Below are positions 22,794 through 34,400 of a stretch of DNA of 64,000 nt, one piece after another (positions within the stretch are counted from its first letter, which is position 1; each line of letters begins with the position of its first letter). This DNA comes from Ciona savignyi. Lineage: Eukaryota > Chordata > Ascidiacea > Phlebobranchia > Cionidae. The notes beneath the pieces are model-generated. The model did not search any database and had not been told where the DNA came from. It was given only the letters and a program-made list of their open reading frames with translations. Made by a program: the position numbers and the translations under genes. The stretch spans positions 1,498,908-1,562,907 of the forward strand of contig CH003021.1 of the NCBI GenBank assembly GCA_000149265.1. The letters run 5' to 3'.

Positions 22794-23330
22794 ATGGAGC
22801 ATTCGGAGTTAGAGTTCAGTGCTGAAAAACAAAAACTTAAAATTGTACCCAACTTTTCTATGGATAAAATATATTTCATATCCGGTGATGTAGGACCATT
22901 TAAAGCTGGATTACCAATTGATGTGCCTTTATGGCTCGCAATATCATTAAGGCAACGACAGAAATGTGTCATCCATCCACCAGACTGGTTGAATGTGGCC
23001 ACGTTGCAAGAAATAAAGGAATCAGAAATGGCTGCAGAATTATTTACCAAGCTTCCGAATGAACATTTTAGAGAAATCAGCCAGTTGTTGCTGACCCATG
23101 CCAAACACAACATGCACCATGCTGATGCTATAAGAACGTTAGTTAAAGATATTTGGGACATACGAGCCGCTAAACTGAGAAGTAGTATCGATAAGTTTGT
23201 TCATGTACAAGCAAGTCATGCCCGGATAGACAACATAACCAGAATGGAAATAAACCTGGCACGCCCATTTCTGCTTGATTCTCTTAATCATTTGCACTCA
23301 CTGAGAAGATCAAAATCACTGCTTGATTAA
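22794..23330 (+). CDS. GINS2: DNA replication complex GINS protein PSF2
   Basis: A single uninterrupted frame of 178 residues, close to the usual length of about 185. GINS2 is one of four subunits of the GINS tetramer, which with CDC45 and MCM2-7 forms the replicative CMG helicase. The N-terminal B domain reads EKQKLKIVPNFSMDKIYFI then GDVGPFKAGLPIDVPLWLAI, and the family-typical RQRQKCVIHPPDWL follows. The helical A domain includes DAIRTLVKDIWDIRAAKLRS and ends with DNITRMEINLARPFLLDSLNH. The start is the first ATG before the conserved EFSAEKQKL. The absence of introns in a genome where neighbours have many could reflect compaction or ancient retroposition; the frame is intact. The gene is convergent with the E2 gene, with 273 bp between stop codons. 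Confidence 0.97.
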   Translation: MEHSELEFSAEKQKLKIVPNFSMDKIYFISGDVGPFKAGLPIDVPLWLAISLRQRQKCVIHPPDWLNVATLQEIKESEMAAELFTKLPNEHFREISQLLLTHAKHNMHHADAIRTLVKDIWDIRAAKLRSSIDKFVHVQASHARIDNITRMEINLARPFLLDSLNHLHSLRRSKSLLD

Positions 23331-23603
23331 TACTGTACTGTGTACTTTTTATCACACACTTTTTATTAGATTCAAATACAATATGAAGTGAACAGAATAA
23401 CATTCATTTGTGTAATTAAGTTCCAAATTTATACTTATGGTCATGAGGCTTATGCCTAGAAAATTTGTCCAAGTTTGGTAAGAAAACGAACAATGTTGTG
23501 AAAAAGTAAAACAGTTCACCAAGAAACAAAGTATACTACAGTAAGCAATATTGCGCAAAATAAAAATGGATACAGCACAAGACATCAAAACAAGAGTAAA
23601 TAA

Positions 23604-25805
23604 TTAGCATTCCAAGTTCCAACTTTTTTCAACAACTTTTGCTACTTTTCTCTCATATTCTCTTCTATTGTCTGTATAAAGTTGAGCAGCTTGATTGTTG
23701 GCTGGGCTGTTTGGGTTTGGTTCATCCAATAATGACTGAAGAATAGTTTAATTATGAACCACAAGTTTTTTTTGTTATTCAAATGTAATTCAAGTGTTCT
23801 ACTTAACTACCTGGATGGAGGTTAAAATGGAGGAAACATCATAGGTGGGGCTCCAACGATTTTGAAGGATATCCAGACAAATCCCACCATCTGCATAAAC
23901 TGAAAATATCTATTACACCAATGTCATAGTGAATATTCATTACTGTGCTCACCATTGGGATGAAACATGGTGGATACAAATTTTACAGAAGGCGGTTTGT
24001 TGGGATATTCTTCTGTAAATTCAATTTTCAGCTTGAAAGTTCCATCTTCAAATGGAGTATTTTCAGGTCCAAATATAAGTGCATTCCAAACCATTATGTT
24101 GTGGTCGGTAGGGGCTCCACTAACACCAGTTGGTGGATCATCCTGAATCCTGGGTAAATAATGATTAAATTAAATTTAGTGTTAAGACACAAACATGATT
24201 AAGTGGTACACAGTCAAAGATTTTAATTTACTACAAAAATAGCAAAAAATGTTTTGGGAGATGCAGATTACAAGTATCAAAATATGCAGGACTGGGACAA
24301 CTCAATCGGTTGTTGTGGACAAATTTATGGACACTTTATTCTCATGATTATATGTTGTGTAATGTCAGTTTTATCTGCCAAGATGTAATAGCTGCTTTTT
24401 AACATGCCAAGTTTTTATGGCCTATTGGTTTTGAACTGTCAGCCAAAAGGTAAACTAATACAGAATCCAAACCAGCTGGTTGTAATCTTACATACATGTT
24501 TGAAAAGCAATGTTTAATTGAATACAACACCGTGCAATAGCTTCAGTACACACATGCATAAATATCAGAGTATCCTATTATCTTAATATATTTATTCAAA
24601 AGAAAATATACCCATTGGTGGCGTTATGATTTGGTTGGGAATTACAGTTAAATATTGTCCATCTTTAAATTGAGTTATTACTATTCATCAATTGTAAATT
24701 ACTGTGAAAATCAAAAATGGTCTAGTTAATACATTATGCTTCGTCATCATGGAATAATATATTAAAAATTTATGACTTTTACCAAAATGTAACATTAAAA
24801 CACTTAATTACAACAACCGGGACACAAATCCAAATAGGTTATGGCTCCTACATTTAGCAAGTTTATGTGGCTTATTATTTTTACGTGTCAATTTTTATCA
24901 GCAATTTTGTTGTATAAAGATTTTTCATCAGTCTCCGTGAATGTTGGTACAAGCATGACATTAACATATATTTGATTATTCGTAGATAATAACATCATAT
25001 TTTATATTAAGGTGGCAGTTCTTTTTAACTAATTCATAATAAAGTCTTATTCTAATCTAACATCATGCATAAACAATAAATCCAATATATGTTATCGTAT
25101 TTTTATAAAATTAATATTGAACAATTTCGTGAAATCCGTTAATTTAAAAAATAGTTTAACTACACAGTCCAGCACTATATGTAAATATATAAAGTAATTA
25201 AAATATTATTAGAATAAATACTAACATACATGCAATTCACACTTTTTTTGCTTTAATCCAATTATCATCCGAATCTAAAGTTGATTTCAATTACCTATCT
25301 AGTCTTAGTTTGATTTTAATACCAGTAAAAATATTGTTTTTGTTAAGTTAGGGCAGTGTGTGTTTAAAGTTACAATAAACAAGTGTAATAACTCTTTTTA
25401 ATATTGCGCAAATGTGAGTAAACACAGGGTTAATTTATTTAAATATACATGTATAGTGTCAGTTAAATGGGCACCCATTCGTGGTTTTTTCGCACCATTT
25501 CAATATCATTTAAACACAATGATTGTGTTATTCACTGTTGATTTGTGTTGCGCGTCAAGCTGATTGGTATAAATGGTAATATTTGTCTTATGATTTTATA
25601 CTTTATGTGTTAAACTGGGTTATTTCACATTGATGATATTTGTCCAATTCACTTAATCCTTTTTTTAATTTTTTAAAATTTGATTTAAATGTATCTTTTA
25701 CAGACCAGTCATATTGCCAAATTAATAATGCTGAGCAGTTAACAAAAAACAAAACACATACTTTTTAAAATCACGCATCAGTCTTCTTCGTGCAGGTGTA
25801 GACAT
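23604..25805 (-). CDS. UBE2A/B: Ubiquitin-conjugating enzyme E2 of the Rad6 (UBE2A/UBE2B) group
   Basis: Four exons in coding order: 25762-25805, 23953-24149, 23811-23899, 23604-23735, giving 153 residues (vertebrate UBE2A/B have 152). It begins [14 protein letters not shown], the Rad6 signature N-terminus. The core has [37 protein letters not shown] and then [20 protein letters not shown], where the cysteine of ICLDIL is the ubiquitin thioester site. The end, [20 protein letters not shown], is diagnostic. Rad6 E2s work with RAD18 on PCNA and with BRE1/RNF20-40 on histone H2B. Intron 1 is long (about 1.6 kb) and holds nothing I recognise. The residues after [13 protein letters not shown] (NLEC) differ slightly from vertebrates. 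Confidence 0.96.
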
Positions 25806-26159
25806 ACTTTAATAATAAAAAAAAACAGTACAGAACAGAAATCTTAATTTGATGAAGAGCTAGAATGATATCCTAAACAAAATGTTATTAATTTTTTAAC
25901 CAAACCTTTAAAAGAAGACTTAAACACTAGGATTTATGATATATTTTTAAAATGACTACTGATGACTATACTATACTAAACCAATAGGTATACGACCTGC
26001 ACCAGATTTCTATATTAGATTAAATTGCCAAGAATTTTGTAAACAGTATTTTATCAAATCCTGCTCAATCATTAATTCTGTCAAACATAAATAGTCAAAT
26101 ACAAAGTTTATGTATGTGAAGTATATATCATCAGTAAAATGATATATACGATACAATAG

Positions 26160-26660
26160 TATGGACGGGTCAACAGTACCACTGGGACCAACAGTATGGC
26201 TATTGAATGTCCATTACTCCAGCATCCAGGAGCTTTCAGGGGACCAGATGCTTAACCGTTTTAGAAAAAAGATCACCAGATTTAAAGACACCAAAGTTTC
26301 TTCATCCGTCATAGCAAAATGCTGGACAGTAGCAAACATGATTGAGTCACATCTTTTGGCAGATGGGAGGGGTTGCACATGCCGTTCAAACGCGGATTGG
26401 TGCTTAGCCAGATTAGCATGACCAGTGATGATCTGAAGAAGAAAATTTTACTTATTCCACCAAAGTCTTAGAAGTTCCTTGGACAAGGATAAGCATGGTT
26501 TACCATACTCTTTTGTCTGACGGCAACTACATTATTACCTCCATTCCAAAAATAAGTTTTGTCTTATTTGTGCATCCAAGTCTTGATGGAATACAGAGGG
26601 GCAGTTCTTGGCCGATGAAGGCTATGCTGGATCTATCATATGCCAGTCGATCGCATTGGC
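26160..26660 (-). pseudogene. Non-LTR retrotransposon fossil (end of ORF2, RNase H and tail region)
   Basis: Read on the minus strand, broken frames contain DLDAQIRQNLFLEWR, CRQTKEYGKP, LSKELLRLWWNK, then LQIITGHANLAKHQSAFERH. The order 'CRQTK ... KELL..W ... TGH..L..H' is what follows the RNase H domain in jockey/I-like non-LTR elements. In-frame stops interrupt it repeatedly. Higher-GC sequence continues to about 27260 and may be more of the element, but I could not read further motifs. Confidence 0.5.
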
Positions 26661-27754
26661 CTTAACATTTGAGTTGACTGATTGTTAAGTTGGAGCCATG
26701 TCTATTTCAACAATGGGATTTATATCTTACAGCTTAATAGAGCCTTCTGAGCTTGACTATCACAGTAAATGGTGGTGGACATTCACGGTGTTCCAGGCGA
26801 GGAGAATCCTAGCAACAGGATTTATTTTCATCCGGTAAAGCTTCAATTAGTATAGCAGAAAAGCTGCCATGGGCCAAATGGGCTTGTAGGATAGTAATGC
26901 TAATAGCTTCCCGACTTGAATACTGAAATGCGGTTCCAGATGGAGAGTGCAGGAGCTGTGATCAACTTGCAATGAGAGAAAGTGGATATTTTCCATTGCT
27001 GGTTGCAGATGTTAATGCGACCTTTTGTGTTGCACACTGAGTAACCATACCCCTTTCAGTGAGCTAGTAATTTCAGGCGATAAGCCGTTTTTATGGCTGT
27101 GCCCTGAAGAAACTTGTGCAGCAGGTTAGGTAATATCACCATTCCCCTTAAAGACACAAGTAATGTATAGACCGGCCAATTTCGGGATTTTTTACAGATT
27201 TTTCTGGATGTTGCGGTGGTATTATTACTTTTGGCTGTAGGCTGATATGTGGGGCCAATTGCTCTTCAGCATTGTACAAGTGCTTTAGCTGGCACAGTAC
27301 ATAAAAATTCTACTTAGTTAAACTTTATTATTTACACATATTGACTTGGACTAAGCTATAGATTTCAGAAAGCAGAACCACTTGGATATGGGTTCATAGG
27401 TTACCAAACCATATTGCAACTTCTTACCAACTCAAATGAAATTTAGATTGATCATCATTAAACCATGTACATGTAGTGCAAGATTAACAATGTCCACCCA
27501 TATAAAGGCAGGATACAAACTGACCGAAATGTCATTTAAATAATTATGAATATAAAAATTTTCACACATAATTAGGTTTAAGCTTATCTGACTCAAGTTG
27601 GATATAGCTTCCAGAAATTCAAGCAAATCAAGAACATTAGCTAACATTCCTAAAAGTTTCTCTAGTATTGAATAAACTACTTATGCCTAAACAGACTATG
27701 CTGGCCAGTTATTTCTGAATTTTGAAAGGAAATTTCTTCCTTTTTAGTAAATTG

Positions 27755-27895
27755 TATAAGCAACACAGACACTCATAATCTAAACTGTCGCCGCAACACA
27801 GACACTAATATGATGGGATTGTCGGCACAAAACCAGCAGTGGCTAATTGTCTTAACACAGGCACTGATAAGCTAAACTGTCGCCGCGATGCAATT
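27755..27895. repeat. Short imperfect tandem repeat
   Basis: A unit like ACACAGACACT..ATAA.CTAAACTGTCGCCGC occurs about three times (CTAAACTGTCGCCGCAACAC, then CTAAACTGTCGCCGCGATGC). No coding sense seen. Confidence 0.6.
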
Positions 27896-28322
27896 GGCCA
27901 TTGGGACCAGGTCAAGGCCTTGCAATTGCAAGTGTGGTACTTAATAAACAATCATGAATGTACTTTACTGTCCCTGCATGTTAAGTAGCTAAGTGCTAAT
28001 GCTCAGAAAAAACTCTGAAATTAGTGCCATATTAAAAGAACAATTGGTTTGGACAACTTGATGCATCTTGGTATTGGCGTACTGTAGCTAGCGGGGTACA
28101 AAGTTAAATTTTAACAAAACACATTTTACTAAGTAAACTGCCACCCTTTTATCACCATAGGCAACTACTGGTATTAGTCTAAACTCTAACCATCTGTAAT
28201 TTCTAGCTTAGAACATGAGCACTTAATTCCTTTAATTGATTTTTAAAAATGCAGACTGCCTTAAAAATTGAAGTCTTATGCTGGACTATCACCAGTTTTC
28301 TATTTTAAAATGTTTTTTATTA

Positions 28323-28422
28323 NNNNNNNNNNNNNNNNNNNNNNNNNNNNNNNNNNNNNNNNNNNNNNNNNNNNNNNNNNNNNNNNNNNNNNNNNNNNNN
28401 NNNNNNNNNNNNNNNNNNNNNN
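28323..28422. other. Assembly gap (100 N)
   Basis: Exactly 100 unknown bases, the usual placeholder for a gap of unknown size. The right edge runs straight into a 9-bp satellite, which may be why assembly failed. Confidence 0.99.
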
Positions 28423-28449
28423 TAGTGGCTTTTGTATTACTAAGTATGT

Positions 28450-28522
28450 AAGCGATCCAAGCGATCCAAGCGCTCCAAGCGATTTAAGCGCTCCATGCGA
28501 TACAAGCGGTCCAAGCGCTCCT
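28450..28522. repeat. 9-bp minisatellite
   Basis: About eight units of the type AAGCGATCC / AAGCGCTCC run head to tail (GCGATCCAAGCGATCCAAGC and onward), with single-base variants. Translations such as LGALGSLGSL are artefacts of this repeat. Confidence 0.85.
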
Positions 28523-29324
28523 GTAGTATTTAGAGGTACCGGCCAAATATCAGGTACTAGGGAAAACGTTTTTCTAACATTAAACGCATTGCGATGCAAG
28601 CTATCCTTTATAAACTTTCTTTTGGGTATCTCTGAAAAAAATGTTTTATGATTTAGACTATAAATCCGTATTTCCCTAATCCTGTGTAAAACCTTAGGCG
28701 GAAGGGCTGTCTTAAAACTGATGTTAAACATACAAAAGTTGTATGGAGTTAATCAACAAAAGATTGGGAATGTAGTTCTTTGCCTTTTGCACTGTTGTTG
28801 TTGTTGCTGAATAATTAAAATGAAACCGAACAGCCCTGACCCGAATGAAAACAAGTGTATGCTAATAGTATGTCACAATATACTTTGCTTAAGTAAAATT
28901 AAATATTTCCTGGAACATTTGAAGACGTGGTCAATGCATTCTTGAGACCCCAAAGGCAAGACTTCACGATGGCGTCATACACACACCGAAAACCTTCAAA
29001 ATCATATTCTTCGTATATTTAAGACTGGCACCAATAAACAAAGGAAAGTTTACTGATATCAGCAGTTTTCTTGTTTTTCATTGATTGGGAACTACCAAAG
29101 TACTTTCAAAAAAAGTAAAACCAACACGACTGTTTTTATTTCATCGAAGACTTCATAACTCCTTGTAATTTAAGATTGTACGTTATTGTGAATCCCAGGC
29201 TATTTTTCGACCGAACATCTTGGTGAGTTACTGCCAAAACGTTTAAGTTTCTTTATAGCCTAAAGGTTTCAGTTTCGAGAATGGCCGCGAGCTAGTCGGT
29301 AACGGGCACATAATTTTCCCAAAA

Positions 29325-29505
29325 GCTAGGTGGTTTAGTGCACCGCCTTTCGGTTGAAAGTTGAAGGTTGGAAACTGGTCACTAGCTAATTGCTTTTGTC
29401 TTTGGGAAAAGAAACAAGCGGACATTGCCTAAACCCAGTGGATTATTGATATAACAACGCCGTTTAAACATCTTTCAATTCACGCAAACAAACATGAATA
29501 TCCTA
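29325..29505 (+). repeat. Degenerate SINE
   Basis: CACCGCCTTTCGGTTGAAAG, ACTGGTCACTAGCTAATTGC, GGACATTGCCTAAACCCAGT and AAACATGAATATCCTACC match the SINE in order, with many substitutions. Confidence 0.65.
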
Positions 29506-29710
29506 CCATAAACTCTATACCCTATACCCGGTAGATTAAATATGGATTCTGCCCATAATAAAGAAACATCCAATCCTATCCATCCTTATAATACACAACA
29601 TACTCGGAATAGATCGGGTAATCCGACGGTAGGCATGAACGTTAAATATATATTTTTTTTTCTGAATAAAACTAACGGGTATGCATATCTAACTAATCCA
29701 TGATTGGTAT

Positions 29711-30008
29711 ATAGGATAGGATAAGATAGGATATTCATTCTTATCCCCGTGAATGGGAAAACCAAAGGGGTTAACACACGAGCAATCGTCAGATTACCTC
29801 GCGACCACCGTCGGGTTACCGGAGCTATTGCAGTGTGTTGTGTATGAACACGTTCCTTCAATTTGGTGGAACCCATTAATCCGTTGGGTCCAGCGACGCC
29901 CGTAAAGTGCCTTGCCTAATGACACAACCGACTAGCTAGCTAGCAGTTTCGCACCTGCAACCTTTTGATTGAAAGGCGACGCACTTAACCACAAGACTAA
30001 CGGGCCGG
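29711..30008 (-). repeat. tRNA-derived SINE, copy 3 (minus strand, long form)
   Basis: On the minus strand it has the CCCGTTAGTCTTGTGGTTAAGT-type head (shown here shortened), a GGTTGCAGGTGCGAAAC box, the body with TACACAACACACTGCAATAG and CCGGTAACCCGACGGTGG, and a tail of TATCC units. This longer body (with ACACTGCAATAG..GGTAACC) is also seen at 49911 and 57029. Confidence 0.85.
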
Positions 30009-30211
30009 ACAACCCGTTTATGCCAATAATCTGGCGTCATGGTTTGTCTGTCATCAGCGTGACACAGAAAAAAATCAAAAAAACAAGTAAAATCAAAATG
30101 TATTTCCATCGAAATTCCAAAGGAAACTTATAACAATTGGACAGAGTAAACATCAAACGATATATTAACTGGAACAACAAAGGCAAGAACCTGAATGCAA
30201 CCAAAAACCTT

Positions 30212-30370
30212 TAACTTATAAAAATTAGTGTTTCAATTCGAATCCACTTGTATAACAACATTGATGATGAGATGTTGAGAATGAAGGCTGAAAGAGGCGA
30301 GGTCGATCCAAACGTATACAAAGTATACATTTATGAAGATGCCGAAGAACCGATGATGGAATTGGATTGA
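30212..30370 (+). other. Orphan open segment ending in a stop (possible exon or TE scrap)
   Basis: An open frame of about 52 codons ends TGA at 30370 and reads NNIDDEMLRMKAERGEVDPN then VYKVYIYEDAEEPMMELD. Composition is protein-like (acidic, few stops), but there is no start codon of its own that convinces, and no partner exon was found. It could be the end of a decayed retroposed gene or transposon frame. Confidence 0.25.
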
Positions 30371-31483
30371 TTATCCTACGGTGGCATTCACTGACCAGTT
30401 AGTAGTTTGATGGTGACTATGACTCGTACTACAAATATCTTTACTTTGAAGCAAAGTCCGACAGGTCATCTTAGTCAGTGAGAGCGTCCTCATTTCGTTG
30501 TGCGTTTAGGCCAGTAGAATGTCAAACCGTTCGCGCAAGAGTCGATTTATAAATTGAGCTTCCAACAACAAGAATTTGGGGACAACTAATTGTGACACTT
30601 AGGGAATTATACTTACACCACACAGTAAATTGTATAGGCCTAGTGTAAGCGAATTTCACGTGTTTACGTTTCTTATTTTCTTAGCCAATGCGGACTCATG
30701 CAAAACAGGCTCAATTGGGAGCGTGGAGCCCGACAACAGCACATAAATGGTGTAGATTTTTAACACAATAAACAAGTTTAGAATAGCACTTGACAACTGT
30801 TGCCGGAAAGATTCGACTGATGATCGCGGAGGGTGAAGCCGTCACTTTTTTATTACATAAAAATCTTGCACATAAAACTTATTTTGTAACCATGTTTTAT
30901 CTATAGTGATTAAAAATAACTCAAAAACACTATATCTTCTGAAGCCAAACAACCACCCCTTCCAGATGTAATCGATTGTGTCCTTAGGCAAAGCACTTAT
31001 TGAACATCGTCTACCAAAATTGAGAGAACAACCTAATCATACACTGCACTAGCTCAATTAACCCAATGGGCGTGAGGTTATCTGAACGTTACCTGTGCAA
31101 GAACGCTTCCTTATGTAATCGCAAAGGTAATCTTATGATTTCCAGTGTTATAGCGTCCTTCGCGAAAACGGACTTTAATCCTGACCGTCGGGCCACAGTG
31201 AACCAAGCTCGGGATTTATTTTAAGAATCAAAACTACTTTAGAGCACATTGCAGCTCATTATTCCTAATCCGGGAGCAACTGGAAAATAAAACATAGGAG
31301 GGCTCTATATCAAAGTTATCCGAGATAACATGCCTGCCATATATATAATTCGTCATCCTTAAATATGCTCTACAAAAACACCCACTTATCACAATTTCCC
31401 AGACATCACTATCAATCATTGTATTCGCTACAACACGAACGGAAAAGCGCTACTATTGCCGTAAATTTGCAGCATCAAATATA

Positions 31484-34400
31484 TTAACTTTTGGATTCTC
31501 CGTTAGAAATGCTTTTGAGAGATTTCTTGTCCGATGTTGTTATATTAGAGGGGTCATTGTCGCCAAACTCCCTCAATTCTTGAAGAGCCGACATCATGTG
31601 GGGTTCAGAGAAACCGACTAGAGGTTTGGTTTTTACTTGTTTTGGTATTGCGTGATGAGGCTTCATGTGGCTTCTTTCTGGTGGGAGGCTATATGGTTAT
31701 TTCTTGCACTTAACGTACCACAATGTAAAAACACAGAGGGTGTTATCACACAGGCAATTGTTAGATTACCTTAGTTTAGACCCATAGTTGGGCTGTATGA
31801 TAAAGATTGGTATATGCCGAAGGAAAACAACTAGCCTTCTAAAATTTCAATCAAAAAATCTTATGTCCCAACGTTTTAAACTAAATAAGCTGCCTCACTG
31901 AATAATTAAATGAAGCGATGATTTCACATTGAAAAATTTAACAAAACCCCCTTTTTAAGATCCACCACATGCCATGTGCAATGCGTAATTAATATACTCG
32001 CCTGCTTTTCCTGACGAAGAAGTCCCAGCTTTCGGTCGAACTATCTGACCACTCTTGGTATCTACAACACAACAATAATTACTAACTAGTCAATAATCCA
32101 AAGCCAACTAACCTTCTTCCACGTAGGTTTTTGCAGTAATCGTCTTCTGCAATTGCTCGAGTAGAGCGGACAAACCTTTTACAAAGAGAAACAATGATCA
32201 TTACTAACACTAAATAAGAATACTATTGGTCAAAAAAACACTATAAATAACAATGGTCCAACACAAATCATCTTTTGGTCCGACTTTAACACACAATTGA
32301 GATTATAAACATTATTGAAATTAACAACAGCAAGGGACAAACAATGGTTATAAGCATTGAAGTATGGACTGTTCAAATCATTCCTTACCTACAGAAGAAG
32401 AGTTCTTTCCTCCTTTTTTACTAAGAGCAGCAAATAAAACTTGAATATTGACTGACGAAAGTAGCTTCACACTCTCATTATCAATTGGCATGTTCCAGGC
32501 CTTGGCTAATTGGGCCAAGTTCATATCCGGTTTGTCCTGCATAAGCCGCACCAAAGCTTCATGTTCACTGCTCTTATTCCCCGCCACCTGCCAGCAATGG
32601 TACGTGAGGTTGATAATAAAACAATGAGATTGATAAATATGGTTGAATACACAAGAGATTAAGGTGTTTAACCACCAATATTTGTAAAACACAACTTGTA
32701 TGCTATTTGTTTATGCAAGCAGGCTCCCTAACCCCATTTGCTGTATTTTATACATCGAGTATGTAGTTTGTTTCTGAAAGCATAAGTGCATGGGTCCCTG
32801 AGGTAACCATATGATCTTGTTATCCATGTTCATTACACAATAAATGTTATTGTCAGATATGTGCATGTCATGTCCATGTTATCTATTATTCCAGAAAGTT
32901 TTAGTTTTGTTATTGCAAGCATAAACGCAAGACCCAAAGTTACCAAACCAAAGTTTTTTTTTCCATATCATTATTAAGGAATAAATCTTCAATTTTATTT
33001 CTATTTCCGTAAGTAATTTTTTCTTACTTATAAATGGTCAAAGCAGTGTGACAAATGCACTAACAATACACCAAATCTGATTAAAATTAATAAGCCATTC
33101 AAGCGCTATGCCAAAAAAAGCTAAATATTTAGAAAATATACTTTTTTGGTTTTTAACAGCGGAGAATTCCCCTGGATTTCACACATAAAATTTTGGTTGC
33201 TGAATATCTAGACCATATTGTCTAACAAATGACAAAGTATCCTTGCGATTTCATTACATCTTCTGGTGAATATCAGGGCGCCATGCTAGGATTGTCCACA
33301 AGCATGATTCAGAAACAAATCTTAGTTTTAGGGTATTTTCCTTGGTAATTTTTTTCTTATTTTTAAGTGGTAAAGCAGAAACGGGACCCATAACTAGCAT
33401 GGGGTAGTCCCATGGAATAAAAAAAACAAGCGGTGGTGGAGTGATACATTACTTAAATGTGGGGAAGTAAATAAAATAATATACAGGAGCATACTGACGT
33501 AAAAACAAAGGTGTACTTGGTGGGTTATATGGCTAATTAAAATAAAATACCTCATTAGTTTGAGCGTTATTTTTTGACTTCTCAGTGGCAGTCTGTCGCA
33601 AATCAACATCTTTCTTCTGTTAAACAACCAATATTATACACAAGCCAACATTTAGTCCAGTCACATGCAATGCTTACAGAAATTCAGCTTGGTTTGTAAA
33701 ATTAAAGAATATATTGTATTTGACAATAAAATTAGTATCTGGTGCTTCAATGTCAGATACAGAGAATTTGAGGTGGTCAGGTTTAAAATCCAAAATACTT
33801 GATCTTTTAAATTGTTTTTTTTAATTTTGTTTTTTTCTAATATAAGATACCAAAACTATTGTGTTTTTTTCTGACCTTGATCTACTTCTAAAGATTAAAG
33901 TTACAGAGTCAATATCCACACTAACAGTAGTAAGCTTGTCAGCAACTGGGGGCTTTCCCTCAGCAGCACGAGCGCTCTCGCGCATCTCCTTTCGTCTCTT
34001 CTTGCTCCACATCTCATGACAATCCTGCCAGTGAGGGAAGCTGCAGAGGAAACACAGATTAGCATGTACAACACTAAAAATACAAAGGACATACTCAGGC
34101 ATCGACATGTTCTTAGTATCCACGTTTTTAAGCCACGGGCAGTTGATGGCTTCCTCTGCTGTAAAACGTTTGCTGGGGTCCAATGTGAGCATTTGGTCGA
34201 GAAGGTCTATGGCAAGAGTTGGAAGGCTGGGGAAAATTTGTTAAATGAGTACCTTTCATTTGTATGTATTCATATGGGTACACTATGGTTTATCTATTAA
34301 ATAATTTGAGGTGCTGTTACAAGGGAACAATACTTACAGGACTCTTATAATTTTGGTAACAAATTTCCTGCAATAAGTGGATTATCGCTGCAATATAATA

